Positions 27,467 to 36,134 of a stretch of DNA of 45,962 nt are shown here, in pieces. The notes under the pieces were generated by a model, which had not been told where the DNA came from, did no database searches, and saw only the letters and a program-made list of their open reading frames with translations. The translations under genes were made by a program, and so were the position numbers. Position 1 is the stretch's first letter. Every line of letters begins with the position of its first letter. The DNA is taken from the NCBI RefSeq assembly GCF_016278715.1, contig NZ_JADQBH010000120.1:1-45962 (forward strand). Direction: 5' to 3'. Source of the stretch: Marinilabilia sp. (GTDB lineage Bacteria > Bacteroidota > Bacteroidia > Bacteroidales > Marinilabiliaceae).

Positions 27467-28327
27467 ATGATAAAAGATACAGCATTGGTACTGGAAGGCG
27501 GAGGCTTTCGCGGAATATTCACTGCAGGCATACTGGAGGTTTTTATGGAAAACAACCTCTATTTCGAATCAGTTTACGGAGTATCTGCAGGAGCAACATA
27601 TGCTGCTTCTTATATTTCCCGGCAACCAGGTCGAAATTTGGAAGTCAATGAGTTGATTAACGACAAAAGGTATTTAAGTTTTAACAATCTATTGCAGGAG
27701 AGATCGCTTTTTTCATGGGACTTTATTCTGGAAGAAATCCCCCAAAAAATCATTCCTTTCGATTATGAAACCCTTCAGAATTCAGAAAGTCAGTTTTATG
27801 TAGGAGCCAGTAATTGCCAGACCGGTGAAGCTGAGTTTTTCTTATTAAACAAAGCTGACAAACAGGAATTTAAGACCATCCTTTCGGCAAGTTGCTCTCT
27901 GCCTCTGATTGCTCCTGTGGTAAGGTACAAAAACAAACATCTTTTAGATGGGGGACTGGTCGATTCTATTCCATTTAACAAGGCCTTAAAAAATGGACAA
28001 CACAGGGCTTTGGTTATCCTCACCCAACCTGAAAACTATCAGAAAAACCCACTAAAGTTCAGGTGGTTATTTAAGTGGTATTACAGAAAATATCCAAAAG
28101 TGTATGAAACGCTTTGCAAAAGAGCAGAAAGATATAATGACTCCCTTCAGCAACTAAAAAAATTGGAAAAAGAAGGTACTGTGTTTGTAATCCGACCAGA
28201 AAAACCCCTTGAAATTAAAAGAATTGAAAACAACCCGATAAAAACCAGGAAAATATTTGAAGATGGTGTAAATACAGCTAAACGAAACCTGCCCAGGCTA
28301 TACCAATGGATTAATGCGGGCAGTTAA
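27467..28327 (+). CDS. Patatin-like phospholipase
   Basis: 286 residues. Oxyanion loop LEGGGFRGIFTAG (residues 9-21), nucleophile Ser40 in GVSAGA, and dyad Asp161 in DGGLVDSIP: a complete patatin Ser-Asp dyad. These enzymes release fatty acids from membrane lipids. No signal peptide, so probably cytosolic or peripheral to the inner membrane; it resembles the bacterial RssA/YjjU group. Monocistronic, with an inverted repeat upstream. Confidence 0.92.
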   Translation: MIKDTALVLEGGGFRGIFTAGILEVFMENNLYFESVYGVSAGATYAASYISRQPGRNLEVNELINDKRYLSFNNLLQERSLFSWDFILEEIPQKIIPFDYETLQNSESQFYVGASNCQTGEAEFFLLNKADKQEFKTILSASCSLPLIAPVVRYKNKHLLDGGLVDSIPFNKALKNGQHRALVILTQPENYQKNPLKFRWLFKWYYRKYPKVYETLCKRAERYNDSLQQLKKLEKEGTVFVIRPEKPLEIKRIENNPIKTRKIFEDGVNTAKRNLPRLYQWINAGS

Positions 28328-28373
28328 AAATAATACCAAGTCTGGATTAATTCCGGTTCCTGAAATATCGGGA

Positions 28374-29378
28374 CTAATCCAGCTTTTCTCCGAAAAAAGC
28401 ATCCACGGCCTGATAAACCCCTTCCACATCTCCTGACCGCAAATCACACCCGATAACGTGATTTCCGGCATCAGGAAAAGCCATTTTTTGCTTCAGACTG
28501 TCAGCAGTCCCCAATTGGTGGTACATATCCAACATGGCTTGTATGCTAACAACCGAATCCTGATGAACCTCATCTTTGTAATAATAGAGAAGCAAAACCG
28601 GCTGGGTCACTTTGTTAAAAACGTCAGGCACCATGGTTGTTTCAATCAGTTCCTGCAATTCTGCCACCGCTTCCAGTCCATATTCGGGATACCAGTACTT
28701 TGGATACCAGTCCCCTTTTTCATCAGAGACCATTTTGTCGCTTCCGGTAATAATCTTTGCAAGCGGCAGTCCCCAGCGGTTATTGAGAATCCAGGCATTG
28801 TCATCGTGCACCCGTACATTGGGCGAGAGTAAAATCAGTGCTTCCACATCATCGAAAAGAGAAGCCATCTTCAGTGCCAGTGTCCCTCCCGTGGACGTTC
28901 CCATCAGAATAATTTTATCCCCCAGTGCTCTGGCAATAGAAAGACTCTCCAGAGTGCTGTTCCATAACCGCTGCACAGAAAATTGGTCGAAATTTACATC
29001 GTTAGAAAGACCGTGGTCGGAAAGTCGGGTTAACAGAAGATTGTATCCATACTTCTGAGCTATACGCCGGTGCACAGGTGCACCCTCTCTGTGACTTGCA
29101 CCAAATCCATGCAAATAGACAATAACATATTCCGTAGCACTTTTAAGGCTATCATCTGCCCAAATAATACGGGCTTCATTATCCGGTTTAACAGGGTAGT
29201 TCGCCTCATGCCTTTTTAAAAGACTATCAGCCACTACCGGAGACGAAGGTGTTTCAGGCACATCCGTATGGTAATTGGGTATTTCGGGTTGCGGTCCCAC
29301 ATACCATGTCACCAAAAAAATGGGAATCAGAAACCACCAGAATGTTTTTTTAACTGAAGTCTTCATAAGGGCATTCAT
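28374..29378 (-). CDS. Alpha/beta hydrolase, membrane-anchored or exported
   Basis: 334 residues. An N-terminal hydrophobic segment (about 11-27; KTFWWFLIPIFLVTWYVG) is a signal anchor or uncleaved signal. The hydrolase fold shows YLHGFGASHREG (oxyanion region), nucleophile Ser162 in GTSTGG, probable Asp in YYYKDEVHQDS and His in DAGNHVIG. Likely an esterase or lipase acting outside the cytosol; substrate unknown. Its ATG overlaps the stop of the MDP-1-like gene by ATGA, so the two are translated together. Confidence 0.85.
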   Translation of the reverse strand: MNALMKTSVKKTFWWFLIPIFLVTWYVGPQPEIPNYHTDVPETPSSPVVADSLLKRHEANYPVKPDNEARIIWADDSLKSATEYVIVYLHGFGASHREGAPVHRRIAQKYGYNLLLTRLSDHGLSNDVNFDQFSVQRLWNSTLESLSIARALGDKIILMGTSTGGTLALKMASLFDDVEALILLSPNVRVHDDNAWILNNRWGLPLAKIITGSDKMVSDEKGDWYPKYWYPEYGLEAVAELQELIETTMVPDVFNKVTQPVLLLYYYKDEVHQDSVVSIQAMLDMYHQLGTADSLKQKMAFPDAGNHVIGCDLRSGDVEGVYQAVDAFFGEKLD

Positions 29379-29836
29379 TTTAAGTGAGTCTCTATCATTT
29401 GACCGGATATCCCTTCTTCAACAAAAACGGCCTGCACTCCCAGCGAACCAACATCATGAATGTTTCTCATCTCGTCATCGAAAAACACCATATTAGAAAA
29501 CGGAATGCCTGTCTGTTGCTGAAGGTTATTAAAATGGGCGATTTTGCTACCGGGAAATATCTCCTTGTATTCAAAAAAATGATCGATTTCAAATAGTTTT
29601 AAAAGTTGCACAGCCCATGATGGCTCCCCGGTTCTTGAAGCCAGTGCCATTGTATAATTGTTCGACTTTAGTCGATTCAATATCCTGAGAACATCGGGAT
29701 ACAAAACAATTTGGCTTCCGAAAGAGTCTTCCACATGACTATTAACCCTTCGGAATGGCGGATTGGTATGGTCGCACCAGGTGCCTCCTGCATTCCAGAG
29801 GGTGAAGTCCAAATCAAAGACAAATAGTTTTTGCAT
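29375..29836 (-). CDS. MDP-1-type HAD phosphatase
   Basis: 153 residues, the size of magnesium-dependent phosphatase-1. HAD motif I is FDLDFTLWNAGG (Asp8 nucleophile, Asp10 acid/base), motif II ALASRTGEPSW, and motif IV VFFDDEMRN. Cytosolic Mg-dependent phosphatase or phosphotransferase; MDP-1 relatives act on phosphotyrosine-like or glycated targets, so the substrate is open. First gene of a two-gene unit with the alpha/beta hydrolase, 4-bp overlap. Confidence 0.85.
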   Translation of the reverse strand: MQKLFVFDLDFTLWNAGGTWCDHTNPPFRRVNSHVEDSFGSQIVLYPDVLRILNRLKSNNYTMALASRTGEPSWAVQLLKLFEIDHFFEYKEIFPGSKIAHFNNLQQQTGIPFSNMVFFDDEMRNIHDVGSLGVQAVFVEEGISGQMIETHLK

Positions 29837-29875
29837 TCAGCAAAATTAGAAAAAAGTAAGGGAAAAAATTGGTCA

Positions 29876-29916
29876 AAAAAAACCGAAGTGATTTCCAATT
29901 CACTCCGGTTTTTTAT
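29876..29916 (-). terminator. Terminator downstream of the M3 peptidase gene
   Basis: On the minus strand AACCGGAGTGA and TCACTTCGGTT form a stem followed by a T8 run. Confidence 0.8.
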
Positions 29917-30064
29917 ATCACTAATATCCGATAAAATTCACTTTTCTCAGATACTTTAGTGTTGTTGTTAATAGAGTCAGAACTAATTTGGAGCCATCGC
30001 TTCAACTTCTAATATCCCCGCCCAAACTTCTGCCTTCTGCCTCTCAACTATCAAACTAAGCTCC

Positions 30065-32185
30065 TTACAACAGTCCCCGATGCTTCAACATCGGCTCAAT
30101 GTCAGGTTCGCTTCCCCGGAACTCCAGAAACATCTTATTGAAGTCTTCCGTATTTCCGCGTGAGAGAATCAACTCTCTGAAACGCTGACCGTTTTCGCGG
30201 GTTAGCCCACCATTTTCCTCAAACCAGGCATAAGCATCGTTGTCAAGCATTTCGGCCCACAAATAAGCATAGTAACTGGCCGCGTAACCATGTCCCCAAA
30301 GGTGAAGGAAATAGCTGGAACGATAACGGGGGGGAATCTGCTCCAAATTGAGGTTGATGTTATCCAGTGCCTGCTTCTCGAAAGCATCCACATCATCAAT
30401 TTTGTGGTCGGGAGAGATGATGTGCCACTGCATATCCAGTCCGGCAGCTGCCAGCACCTCGGCAAGGGCATATCCCTGATTAAATTTAGAAGCTTTCACC
30501 ACTTTATCGACCAACTCTTTTGGCATAGGCTCACCGGTTTCGTAATGCACCGCATAGTTGTTGAATACTTCGGGATACAAAGCCCAGTGCTCATTAATTT
30601 GAGATGGCAACTCTACAAAATCACGGGCTACGTTAGTTCCCGCAAGACTGGGATAAGTCTGCTCTGCCAGCAGACCGTGCAGGGCGTGTCCAAACTCATG
30701 GAACATGGTGGTGACATCATCATAACTGATAAGCGCAGGCTCTCCTTCGGCAGGTTTCTTAAAGTTGCAGACATTGTATATTACCGGCTTGTGACCAAGT
30801 AATTTTGACTGCCCCACAATTTCACTCATCCAGGCACCACCCGATTTATTGTCGCGTTTATAGAAATCGGTATAAAAAAGTCCGATGGCACTGCCATCTT
30901 CATTGAACAACTCGAACACGCGCATGTCGTCACTGTAAACAGGAATATCGTGACGCTCCTCGAAACGGATGCCATACAGCTTCGACGCAGTATAAAACAC
31001 ACCGTTTTCCAACACGCTGTTCATTTCGAAATAGGGCTTGATTTCACTCTCATCGAGGTCGTATTTGGCTTTCCGCACCATTTCGGAATAGTAGTTCCAG
31101 TCCCATGGCTTCAGCTCAAAACCGCCACCCTTTTGATCAATCACCTTCTGAATCTCTTCAGCCTCTTTTTCGGCCTTTGCCACAGTGGCAGGAACCAACT
31201 CAACCATAAAATTGTTGGCCGCTTCAGGCGTTTTTGCCATCTGGTCTTTGAGATTCCACTCAGCATAATTTTCAAACCCCATCAGTTGTGCCTGCTCAGC
31301 ACGAATCAGAGCAATTCGCTTAATGATGTCACGGGTATCGTTCTCATCGCCTCGCTGCGCCCGCAAAAGAGAATGCTCAAAAAGCTTTCGGCGGGTCTCG
31401 CGGTTGTGAAGCGAAGCCAGCATCGGATGTTGCGTGGTATTGTGCAACGGTACTACATAAACCGTTTTGCCATCCTCCTCCTGTTTCAGAGCATCAATTT
31501 CACTGTCCGACAAACCATCGAGCATAGCCTTGTCTTCAACTTTTAATGCACCTTTTTTTGCGGCTGCCAATAATCGATTGGCATACTGAGCGCTGAGCAA
31601 AGCCTCTTCCTCATTAAGCTTACGCATCTTCTCCTTGGCATCAGGAGACAAATTGGCCCCTGCCAGCTCAAACTTCTGGTAGTAAACCTCCACCAACCGG
31701 TTCGATTCAGCATCAAGATTCAGTTCATCCAGTTGATTGTAAACCGTTTTGACGCGTTCAAAAAGTTTATCGTTCAGGTAAATAGCATTATTCAAACCGG
31801 CCATTTTAGGAGCCATCTCCTCCTCCACCGCCTGTAGTTCAGGATTGGTATTGGCTCCGGTCAGCATACCAAAAACCCCGTAAACACGGTTTAACGTCTG
31901 CCCGCTCTTCTCAAGTGCCACCAAAGTATTTTCAAACGTTGGCTCTTCATCGCTATTGGCAATGGCTTCAATTTCTGCCAGTTTTTCATTGATTCCGGCT
32001 TCCAGGGCCGGTTTAAAATCACTGTCTTTAATTGCCCCAAAATCGGGCGCCCCATAGGGCAACGTACTCTCTTTCATTAACGGATTATTTTTCAAAGCCT
32101 CATCCTCCTGATGAGCACTTTTGCCATTGCCACAGGCCGACATAATCGTTGCCAGTGCAATTGCTGTGATAAAATTTCGGTTCAT
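30065..32185 (-). CDS. dcp: M3-family peptidyl-dipeptidase, lipoprotein
   Basis: 706 residues. A lipoprotein signal is present: MNRNFITAIALATIMSACGN with lipobox MSAC and Cys18. The zinc site HEFGHALHGLL (HExxH, near residue 495) and downstream RDFVELPSQINEHW match M3 dipeptidyl carboxypeptidases and oligopeptidase A relatives. Long helical N-terminal half as usual in the family. The lipobox implies attachment to a membrane on the periplasmic side, where it would cut dipeptides from peptide C-termini for uptake; many Bacteroidota Dcp proteins are exported in this way. Single gene with its own terminator. Confidence 0.93.
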   Translation of the reverse strand: MNRNFITAIALATIMSACGNGKSAHQEDEALKNNPLMKESTLPYGAPDFGAIKDSDFKPALEAGINEKLAEIEAIANSDEEPTFENTLVALEKSGQTLNRVYGVFGMLTGANTNPELQAVEEEMAPKMAGLNNAIYLNDKLFERVKTVYNQLDELNLDAESNRLVEVYYQKFELAGANLSPDAKEKMRKLNEEEALLSAQYANRLLAAAKKGALKVEDKAMLDGLSDSEIDALKQEEDGKTVYVVPLHNTTQHPMLASLHNRETRRKLFEHSLLRAQRGDENDTRDIIKRIALIRAEQAQLMGFENYAEWNLKDQMAKTPEAANNFMVELVPATVAKAEKEAEEIQKVIDQKGGGFELKPWDWNYYSEMVRKAKYDLDESEIKPYFEMNSVLENGVFYTASKLYGIRFEERHDIPVYSDDMRVFELFNEDGSAIGLFYTDFYKRDNKSGGAWMSEIVGQSKLLGHKPVIYNVCNFKKPAEGEPALISYDDVTTMFHEFGHALHGLLAEQTYPSLAGTNVARDFVELPSQINEHWALYPEVFNNYAVHYETGEPMPKELVDKVVKASKFNQGYALAEVLAAAGLDMQWHIISPDHKIDDVDAFEKQALDNINLNLEQIPPRYRSSYFLHLWGHGYAASYYAYLWAEMLDNDAYAWFEENGGLTRENGQRFRELILSRGNTEDFNKMFLEFRGSEPDIEPMLKHRGLL

Positions 32186-32302
32186 TTTTTATTGGATTAA
32201 ATTTTTGGATATTTCTTCATTTCATGCGAAACAATACCATCCCAAAGAATGAAACGCCGCACAAGAACATCACAACGAAAGTAGGATTTTTTTTTGAGTT
32301 GC

Positions 32303-33427
32303 ATGAAGATGACAATGGAACATCCTTTCATTATCAAAACCATTTACCCGTATAAATGTTTCCTCTTTAAAAAATTGAAAACACTAATCATAGGACAAGG
32401 GCTGGCCGGAACAATATTGGCTTTTAAACTTCTTCAAAAAGGGTACTCCATTACGGTTATCGATGACAACAATCAGCAAAAGGCTTCACTTAAAGCCGGG
32501 GGAATGGTTAATCCGATTGTTTTCAGACGAATGACAAAATCATGGTTGATTGATGGTTTGTATCCTGATTTTTTGCAAACCACTCACGAATTAGAAAAGT
32601 TTTTAGGTCACCAATTCTTCTACCCAACACCGATACAAAGAATTTTAGGAGCCGGCGAAGAACTCTTTTGGACCAGAAAATACACCGAAAACGGATTAGA
32701 GAAGTATATTGATCCCCGGATCTCTCATACCCCCATTTCACCTTACATAGAAAGCCCTTATGGATATGGGACAGTTCATAATGGCGGCTGGTATGATATA
32801 CAATCTTTAGTTTCGAGTTTCAGGCAATATCTGGAAACAAATGGATTACTCATTCATAAAAATATTGATATCAGCAAAGACCTAAAGACAGATAGTAACG
32901 AAGTTCGCTTCAATAACCAGACTTATCAAAAAGTTATTTTGTGCCAGGGGAGTTTTAGCAGTAACCAGCAACCATTTAACCAGATAAAATATAAACATAC
33001 AAAAGGTGAAATACTGACCATTAACAGTCCGGTTTTCAACCACAAAGAAATCATCACCAAGAATCTCTTTATTTTGCCCATACATAACCAAAAATATAAA
33101 GTAGGTTCAACTTATGCATGGGAATACACCGATACGAACATCACAAATGAGGCGAAAAACGAAATAATTAAGAAACTTAAGAAGATTGGTCGTTTCCCCT
33201 ATTCAATCATTAATCAGGAAGCCGGCATCAGGCCCACCACGCATGACAGACGACCAGTTATTGGATTTCTTAAAAACCAGCCAAACATTGGGATATTGAA
33301 CGGCCTTGGCTCGAAAGGATTGCTTCTGGCTCCCTGGTCTGCCAATCAACTGATACAAAAAATGGAGAACAACAACTTTCAGATTCACCCGGAAGTTGAT
33401 GTTGAAAGATATTACAAGGGGAAATAG
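32303..33427 (+). CDS. FAD-dependent oxidoreductase (DAO family)
   Basis: The dinucleotide-binding motif LIIGQGLAGTILAFKLLQKG marks a DAO-type FAD enzyme; GGMVNPIVFRRMTKSW and the C-terminal EAGIRPTTHDRRPVIGF and GLGSKGLLLAPW fit the glycine/D-amino-acid oxidase group. Substrate unknown. The start is uncertain: ATG codons at 32303, 32309 and 32315 give a 20-odd-residue extension that does not look like the fold, while a TTG at 32375 would begin right at the FAD motif with a TATAAATG sequence just upstream. Divergent from the M3 peptidase gene. Confidence 0.82.
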   Translation: MKMTMEHPFIIKTIYPYKCFLFKKLKTLIIGQGLAGTILAFKLLQKGYSITVIDDNNQQKASLKAGGMVNPIVFRRMTKSWLIDGLYPDFLQTTHELEKFLGHQFFYPTPIQRILGAGEELFWTRKYTENGLEKYIDPRISHTPISPYIESPYGYGTVHNGGWYDIQSLVSSFRQYLETNGLLIHKNIDISKDLKTDSNEVRFNNQTYQKVILCQGSFSSNQQPFNQIKYKHTKGEILTINSPVFNHKEIITKNLFILPIHNQKYKVGSTYAWEYTDTNITNEAKNEIIKKLKKIGRFPYSIINQEAGIRPTTHDRRPVIGFLKNQPNIGILNGLGSKGLLLAPWSANQLIQKMENNNFQIHPEVDVERYYKGK

Positions 33428-33479
33428 GAGTTACGATTTTGGTGGTTTTTTTTGCTGACTGACAATGACGAATATCGGC

Positions 33480-33845
33480 TTACCGACTTGTGGGGTGCGA
33501 GATTTTCCCAGCTGTCCGAAAAACTTTTTCTCTAATAGATTCTGCAACAAAATTGTTTAATGACATTTTATTCTCCATTGCAAGTAAAGCTGCTTTCTGA
33601 TGAAGCTCGGCTGAAATCCGCACATTAAAACTGCCTTTAAAAGGCTTTTCAGGTGTAACTCCTTCTTCCTCACAGTCAGACAAATAGGCATCGACAACTT
33701 CTTTAAAACCAGCTTCCAATTCACTGCCTGTTTTACCTTCATAAGATATCAGGCCATTGATACCAAGAACTTTTCCATACAACAAATCATCTTCTTTGCT
33801 GTATTCAATACTGCCTGTATATCCTTTATATTCTAAATTTTTCAT
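33480..33845 (-). CDS. hicB: HicB-family antitoxin
   Basis: 121 residues. N-terminal HicB-like fold (YKGYTGSIEYSKEDDLLYGKV, SELEAGFKEVVDAYL) and a C-terminal ribbon-helix-helix DNA-binding part (NVRISAELHQKAALLAMENKMSLNNFVAESIREKV). It neutralises HicA and would repress the operon through the palindrome at 34093-34112. The start overlaps the hicA stop by ATGA; toxin-first order is usual for hicAB. Confidence 0.92.
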   Translation of the reverse strand: MKNLEYKGYTGSIEYSKEDDLLYGKVLGINGLISYEGKTGSELEAGFKEVVDAYLSDCEEEGVTPEKPFKGSFNVRISAELHQKAALLAMENKMSLNNFVAESIREKVFRTAGKISHPTSR

Positions 33846-34084
33846 AATCCTAACATCTCTTTTACTTGTTTCAACTGATACTGCTTCATAATCCCCGATG
33901 GATGGGGCTTATGAAGCATTATGGGCAATCCATCTGGATTCATAAACTTAACCCGGGAGCCCGAAGTTTTCCCTTTCCTAACTTCTCTAAATTCAAAATA
34001 GCCTAAAAGCTTGACCCTTTCATCATAATGAAAATCAGATGGCATAGTCAAAAAACGGGCTATTAACTTTTCTCTTTTAGACAC
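33842..34084 (-). CDS. hicA: HicA-family mRNA interferase toxin
   Basis: 80 residues, GTG start at 34084. The dsRBD-like HicA fold shows LLGYFEFREVRKGKTSGSRVKF and the catalytic His in IMLHKPHPSG. HicA cuts mRNA and blocks translation when HicB is lost. The pair looks intact. It sits between an FAD oxidoreductase and a string of mobile-DNA remnants, consistent with carriage on an island. Confidence 0.9.
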   Translation of the reverse strand: MSKREKLIARFLTMPSDFHYDERVKLLGYFEFREVRKGKTSGSRVKFMNPDGLPIMLHKPHPSGIMKQYQLKQVKEMLGL

Positions 34085-34092
34085 AACACAAA

Positions 34093-34112
34093 TGCAACTA
34101 TATTTAGTTGCA
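34093..34112. promoter_or_regulatory. hicAB operator: perfect palindrome
   Basis: TGCAACTATATTTAGTTGCA: 8-bp perfect arms with a TATT centre, ending 8 nt upstream of the hicA start and adjoining a minus-strand TTATTTTG -7-like box. A natural binding site for the ribbon-helix-helix of HicB. Confidence 0.7.
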
Positions 34113-34125
34113 AAATAAACAGTTT

Positions 34126-34263
34126 TTATTTTAAAGGATGATATATCTCCAGTTCTTTCTGTAAGTCCTCCAGAGTGTCCATTCTATAGCGTTCGGTGCT
34201 GCTTACGTATTTGTGGCCGGCCATGTATTGCACTTCTCTCAGGTTGTAATGTTTGAGCCAGCC
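34126..34263 (-). pseudogene. C-terminal remnant of a tyrosine recombinase
   Basis: An open 45-codon tail reading WLKHYNLREVQYMAGHKY, VSSTERYRMDTLEDLQ and ELEIYHPLK, then TAA at 34126-34128. This is the end of a phage-type integrase: the second His region (MAGHKY) and the nucleophile Tyr (STERY) are present, while the catalytic Arg and core are missing. It stops exactly where the left REP element begins, so the rest of the gene was lost on or after insertion of the RAYT cassette. No 5 prime part is found on the other side of that cassette. Confidence 0.8.
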
Positions 34264-34319
34264 CCCGCTCGGCGAAGTCTGTGACTTCGTCGTTTTACTC
34301 CTGTAGTCTCCGGACTACC
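34264..34319 (-). repeat. REP element, left of the RAYT
   Basis: CTCGGCGAAG, a 7-nt loop and CTTCGTCG form one hairpin; GTAGTCTCCGGACTAC, a perfect palindrome, follows. Its first part matches the reverse complement of 34997-35021. Confidence 0.75.
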
Positions 34320-34322
34320 TTT

Positions 34323-34887
34323 TTAAACAGTCTTTACAGGCAAACTCAAGACATCTACCTCCAAATAATTGCTTAACTCTGCGTAGTTTCGAGCAGATGA
34401 ATATAAATAATCTTCAGGATTTTGAACAATTCTTGAGCGTACCGGATTGTTATGGATATAATCAATTTTCTGTGCTATAAAATCGTTAGAATATAACAAT
34501 ATGGCATGATTCTCATGAGTCCAAACCTGATAAGAGTTATTTCGCTTGTGTTGTGAAGCTGCTCGTAGAAATAAAGCGAGCAACCAGTCACGTCTGCTTT
34601 CGGTCGGTAAGTTTATAGCTTCAACAATTTTCTTACTTGTATATTTTTTGATATCCCTAATGCAGGCACTTAATTTTCCTTCGCTACTATTGGCAACCAG
34701 ATGCACATGATTGGACATTATTACATAGGCAAATAATTGAAGGCCTTTGTTTTTCATTGCATAGTCCAAAGCTATCCAATACGATATCCCGATAAATATC
34801 CCGTGAGAAAATATCAATCCAATTTATAACCTGAAAAGTCAGGAAGTACAATCCTTTCTGATCTTTGATTTGATAACCGGTGGACAT
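34323..34887 (-). pseudogene. REP-associated tyrosine transposase (RAYT), frameshifted
   Basis: The first frame reads MSTGYQIKDQKGLYFLTFQV and IDIFSRDIYRDIVLDS, then shifts; the second frame continues LDYAMKNKGLQLFAYVIMSN with the HUH site SNHVHLVAN and the tyrosine region KIDYIHNNPVRSRIVQNPED, YLYSSARNYAEL. Joined, they give a typical RAYT of about 187 residues. The frames join if one base is removed in the AAA run at 34769-34771 (plus strand), so a one-base insertion in a homopolymer is the likely lesion; a sequencing error is possible. The catalytic parts are intact, so inactivation is recent or apparent. REPs flank it in inverted order. Confidence 0.85.
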
Positions 34888-34950
34888 GGTGTAAAAATTT
34901 TTACCTTTAAAGATAGAAAATATTCGCTGTTTTATGACAAGATCAATCGC

Positions 34951-35021
34951 AACGTTCTTCGTTGTAGTTAAAAACTACAACGGTTTAAACGACGAAGTTG
35001 CAAACTTCGCCGAGCGAGGGG
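34951..35021 (+). repeat. REP element, right of the RAYT (inverted)
   Basis: CGTTGTAGTT / AACTACAACG forms one hairpin and CGACGAAGTT, GCAAACTTCGCCGAG the other. The second hairpin is the reverse complement of the left REP, so the RAYT is bracketed by inverted REPs. Confidence 0.75.
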
Positions 35022-35048
35022 ATTATAAAACTCAGCAGTCGTATAAAA

Positions 35049-36134
35049 CTATTTGATTTCAAAAGTATACAAGTAAACCCCATCACTACACTTAACAAGG
35101 GCTGTGGTTTTATTTCCTTCGCCCTGTTCGGCAAAAATAAATTCAGGGTTGCAAAATTCGTATCCTAAACAACTAGTACAAAATTCATTATCAGACCATA
35201 AATAGCCTGCAAGTTTTCCGGTATTCTTATTGTAGACAAAAACTTCGGGGTCATCTTCTCCATATAGGTAACCAATCAAATAATCTCCAACTATCCCGAC
35301 AAACCAAACATCACTGCTGTTATTCCATATTATTTTTCCTGTATTTTTATCAATAGCACATTGGTTGGAGGTGTAGATTCTGGATTCATCTATAAAGAAC
35401 TTATTAAAATCGCCTTTTACCCTCCAAATAGCTTCACCTTTTTGAAGGTCTATGGCTATCAACTCATTTCCATTTGTTTTTAAGTATAAGTGCTCCTCAT
35501 CTTCTTTTACTTCCGAGATGCTTATCGGATTTGAAGAACTTAGCTTAAAAAGTTCCTTCCCGGTCTTATTATCTATGATAAGATTGCCTACTATGCTCAC
35601 CTGGTTTGCCGGATGAACAGATATATAATCTTTTTGTTTCTTCCAAAGCGTATCACCTGTTGCTGCATCAACCGAAACTAAATAATTAACTATTTTAGAA
35701 GGGTGTTCTCCAAACATAGATTTATAAATATCATTAACAGTATATTCCTTTTTTGAATACTTATTTACAATATACTCGAAGTGATATAGATTGTTTTCGT
35801 TCGTAATCTCATTAACAGATTCTAAGTCATAAACACTTCTCTTATTATTCAAATTAATATAAATACTCCCTTTGGCGATTGTTGGAGATTGATAAACTGG
35901 AATATAATCAACCGCATAAGAGGTTTTACTGTTACCCTTAACTTTTATAATATCATTAAAGCTTAACATACCGTCAGGTACTGGAGCTTCCATTTGACCT
36001 TCTGGTAATTTTAAAATTTCTGTCTTATCAATGTCGATAATTGAATGCGACTGACAAAAACCGTGATAGCTAAAAAACAATAACAACAGGCTACACAGCC
36101 CTATTATTCGTATTTTATATTTATTAATAATCAT
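35049..36134 (-). CDS. Exported PQQ-like beta-propeller protein
   Basis: About 361 residues from the ATG at 36134, which has GGAGGTGA just upstream, a rare strong ribosome site here; a start at 36146 is possible. A signal peptide (IIGLCSLLLLFFSYHGFCQS) precedes PQQ-type repeats: SVDAATGDTLWKKQ, IDNKTGKELFKL, AIDLQKGEAIWRVKG, AIDKNTGKIIWNN, VYNKNTGKLAGYLW. No enzyme residues are apparent; such propellers usually serve as binding scaffolds. Its 5 prime end overlaps the broken peptidase gene by 11-23 bp, so the two formed one operon. A role as partner or immunity protein of that peptidase is a guess from position only. Confidence 0.75.
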   Translation of the reverse strand: MIINKYKIRIIGLCSLLLLFFSYHGFCQSHSIIDIDKTEILKLPEGQMEAPVPDGMLSFNDIIKVKGNSKTSYAVDYIPVYQSPTIAKGSIYINLNNKRSVYDLESVNEITNENNLYHFEYIVNKYSKKEYTVNDIYKSMFGEHPSKIVNYLVSVDAATGDTLWKKQKDYISVHPANQVSIVGNLIIDNKTGKELFKLSSSNPISISEVKEDEEHLYLKTNGNELIAIDLQKGEAIWRVKGDFNKFFIDESRIYTSNQCAIDKNTGKIIWNNSSDVWFVGIVGDYLIGYLYGEDDPEVFVYNKNTGKLAGYLWSDNEFCTSCLGYEFCNPEFIFAEQGEGNKTTALVKCSDGVYLYTFEIK

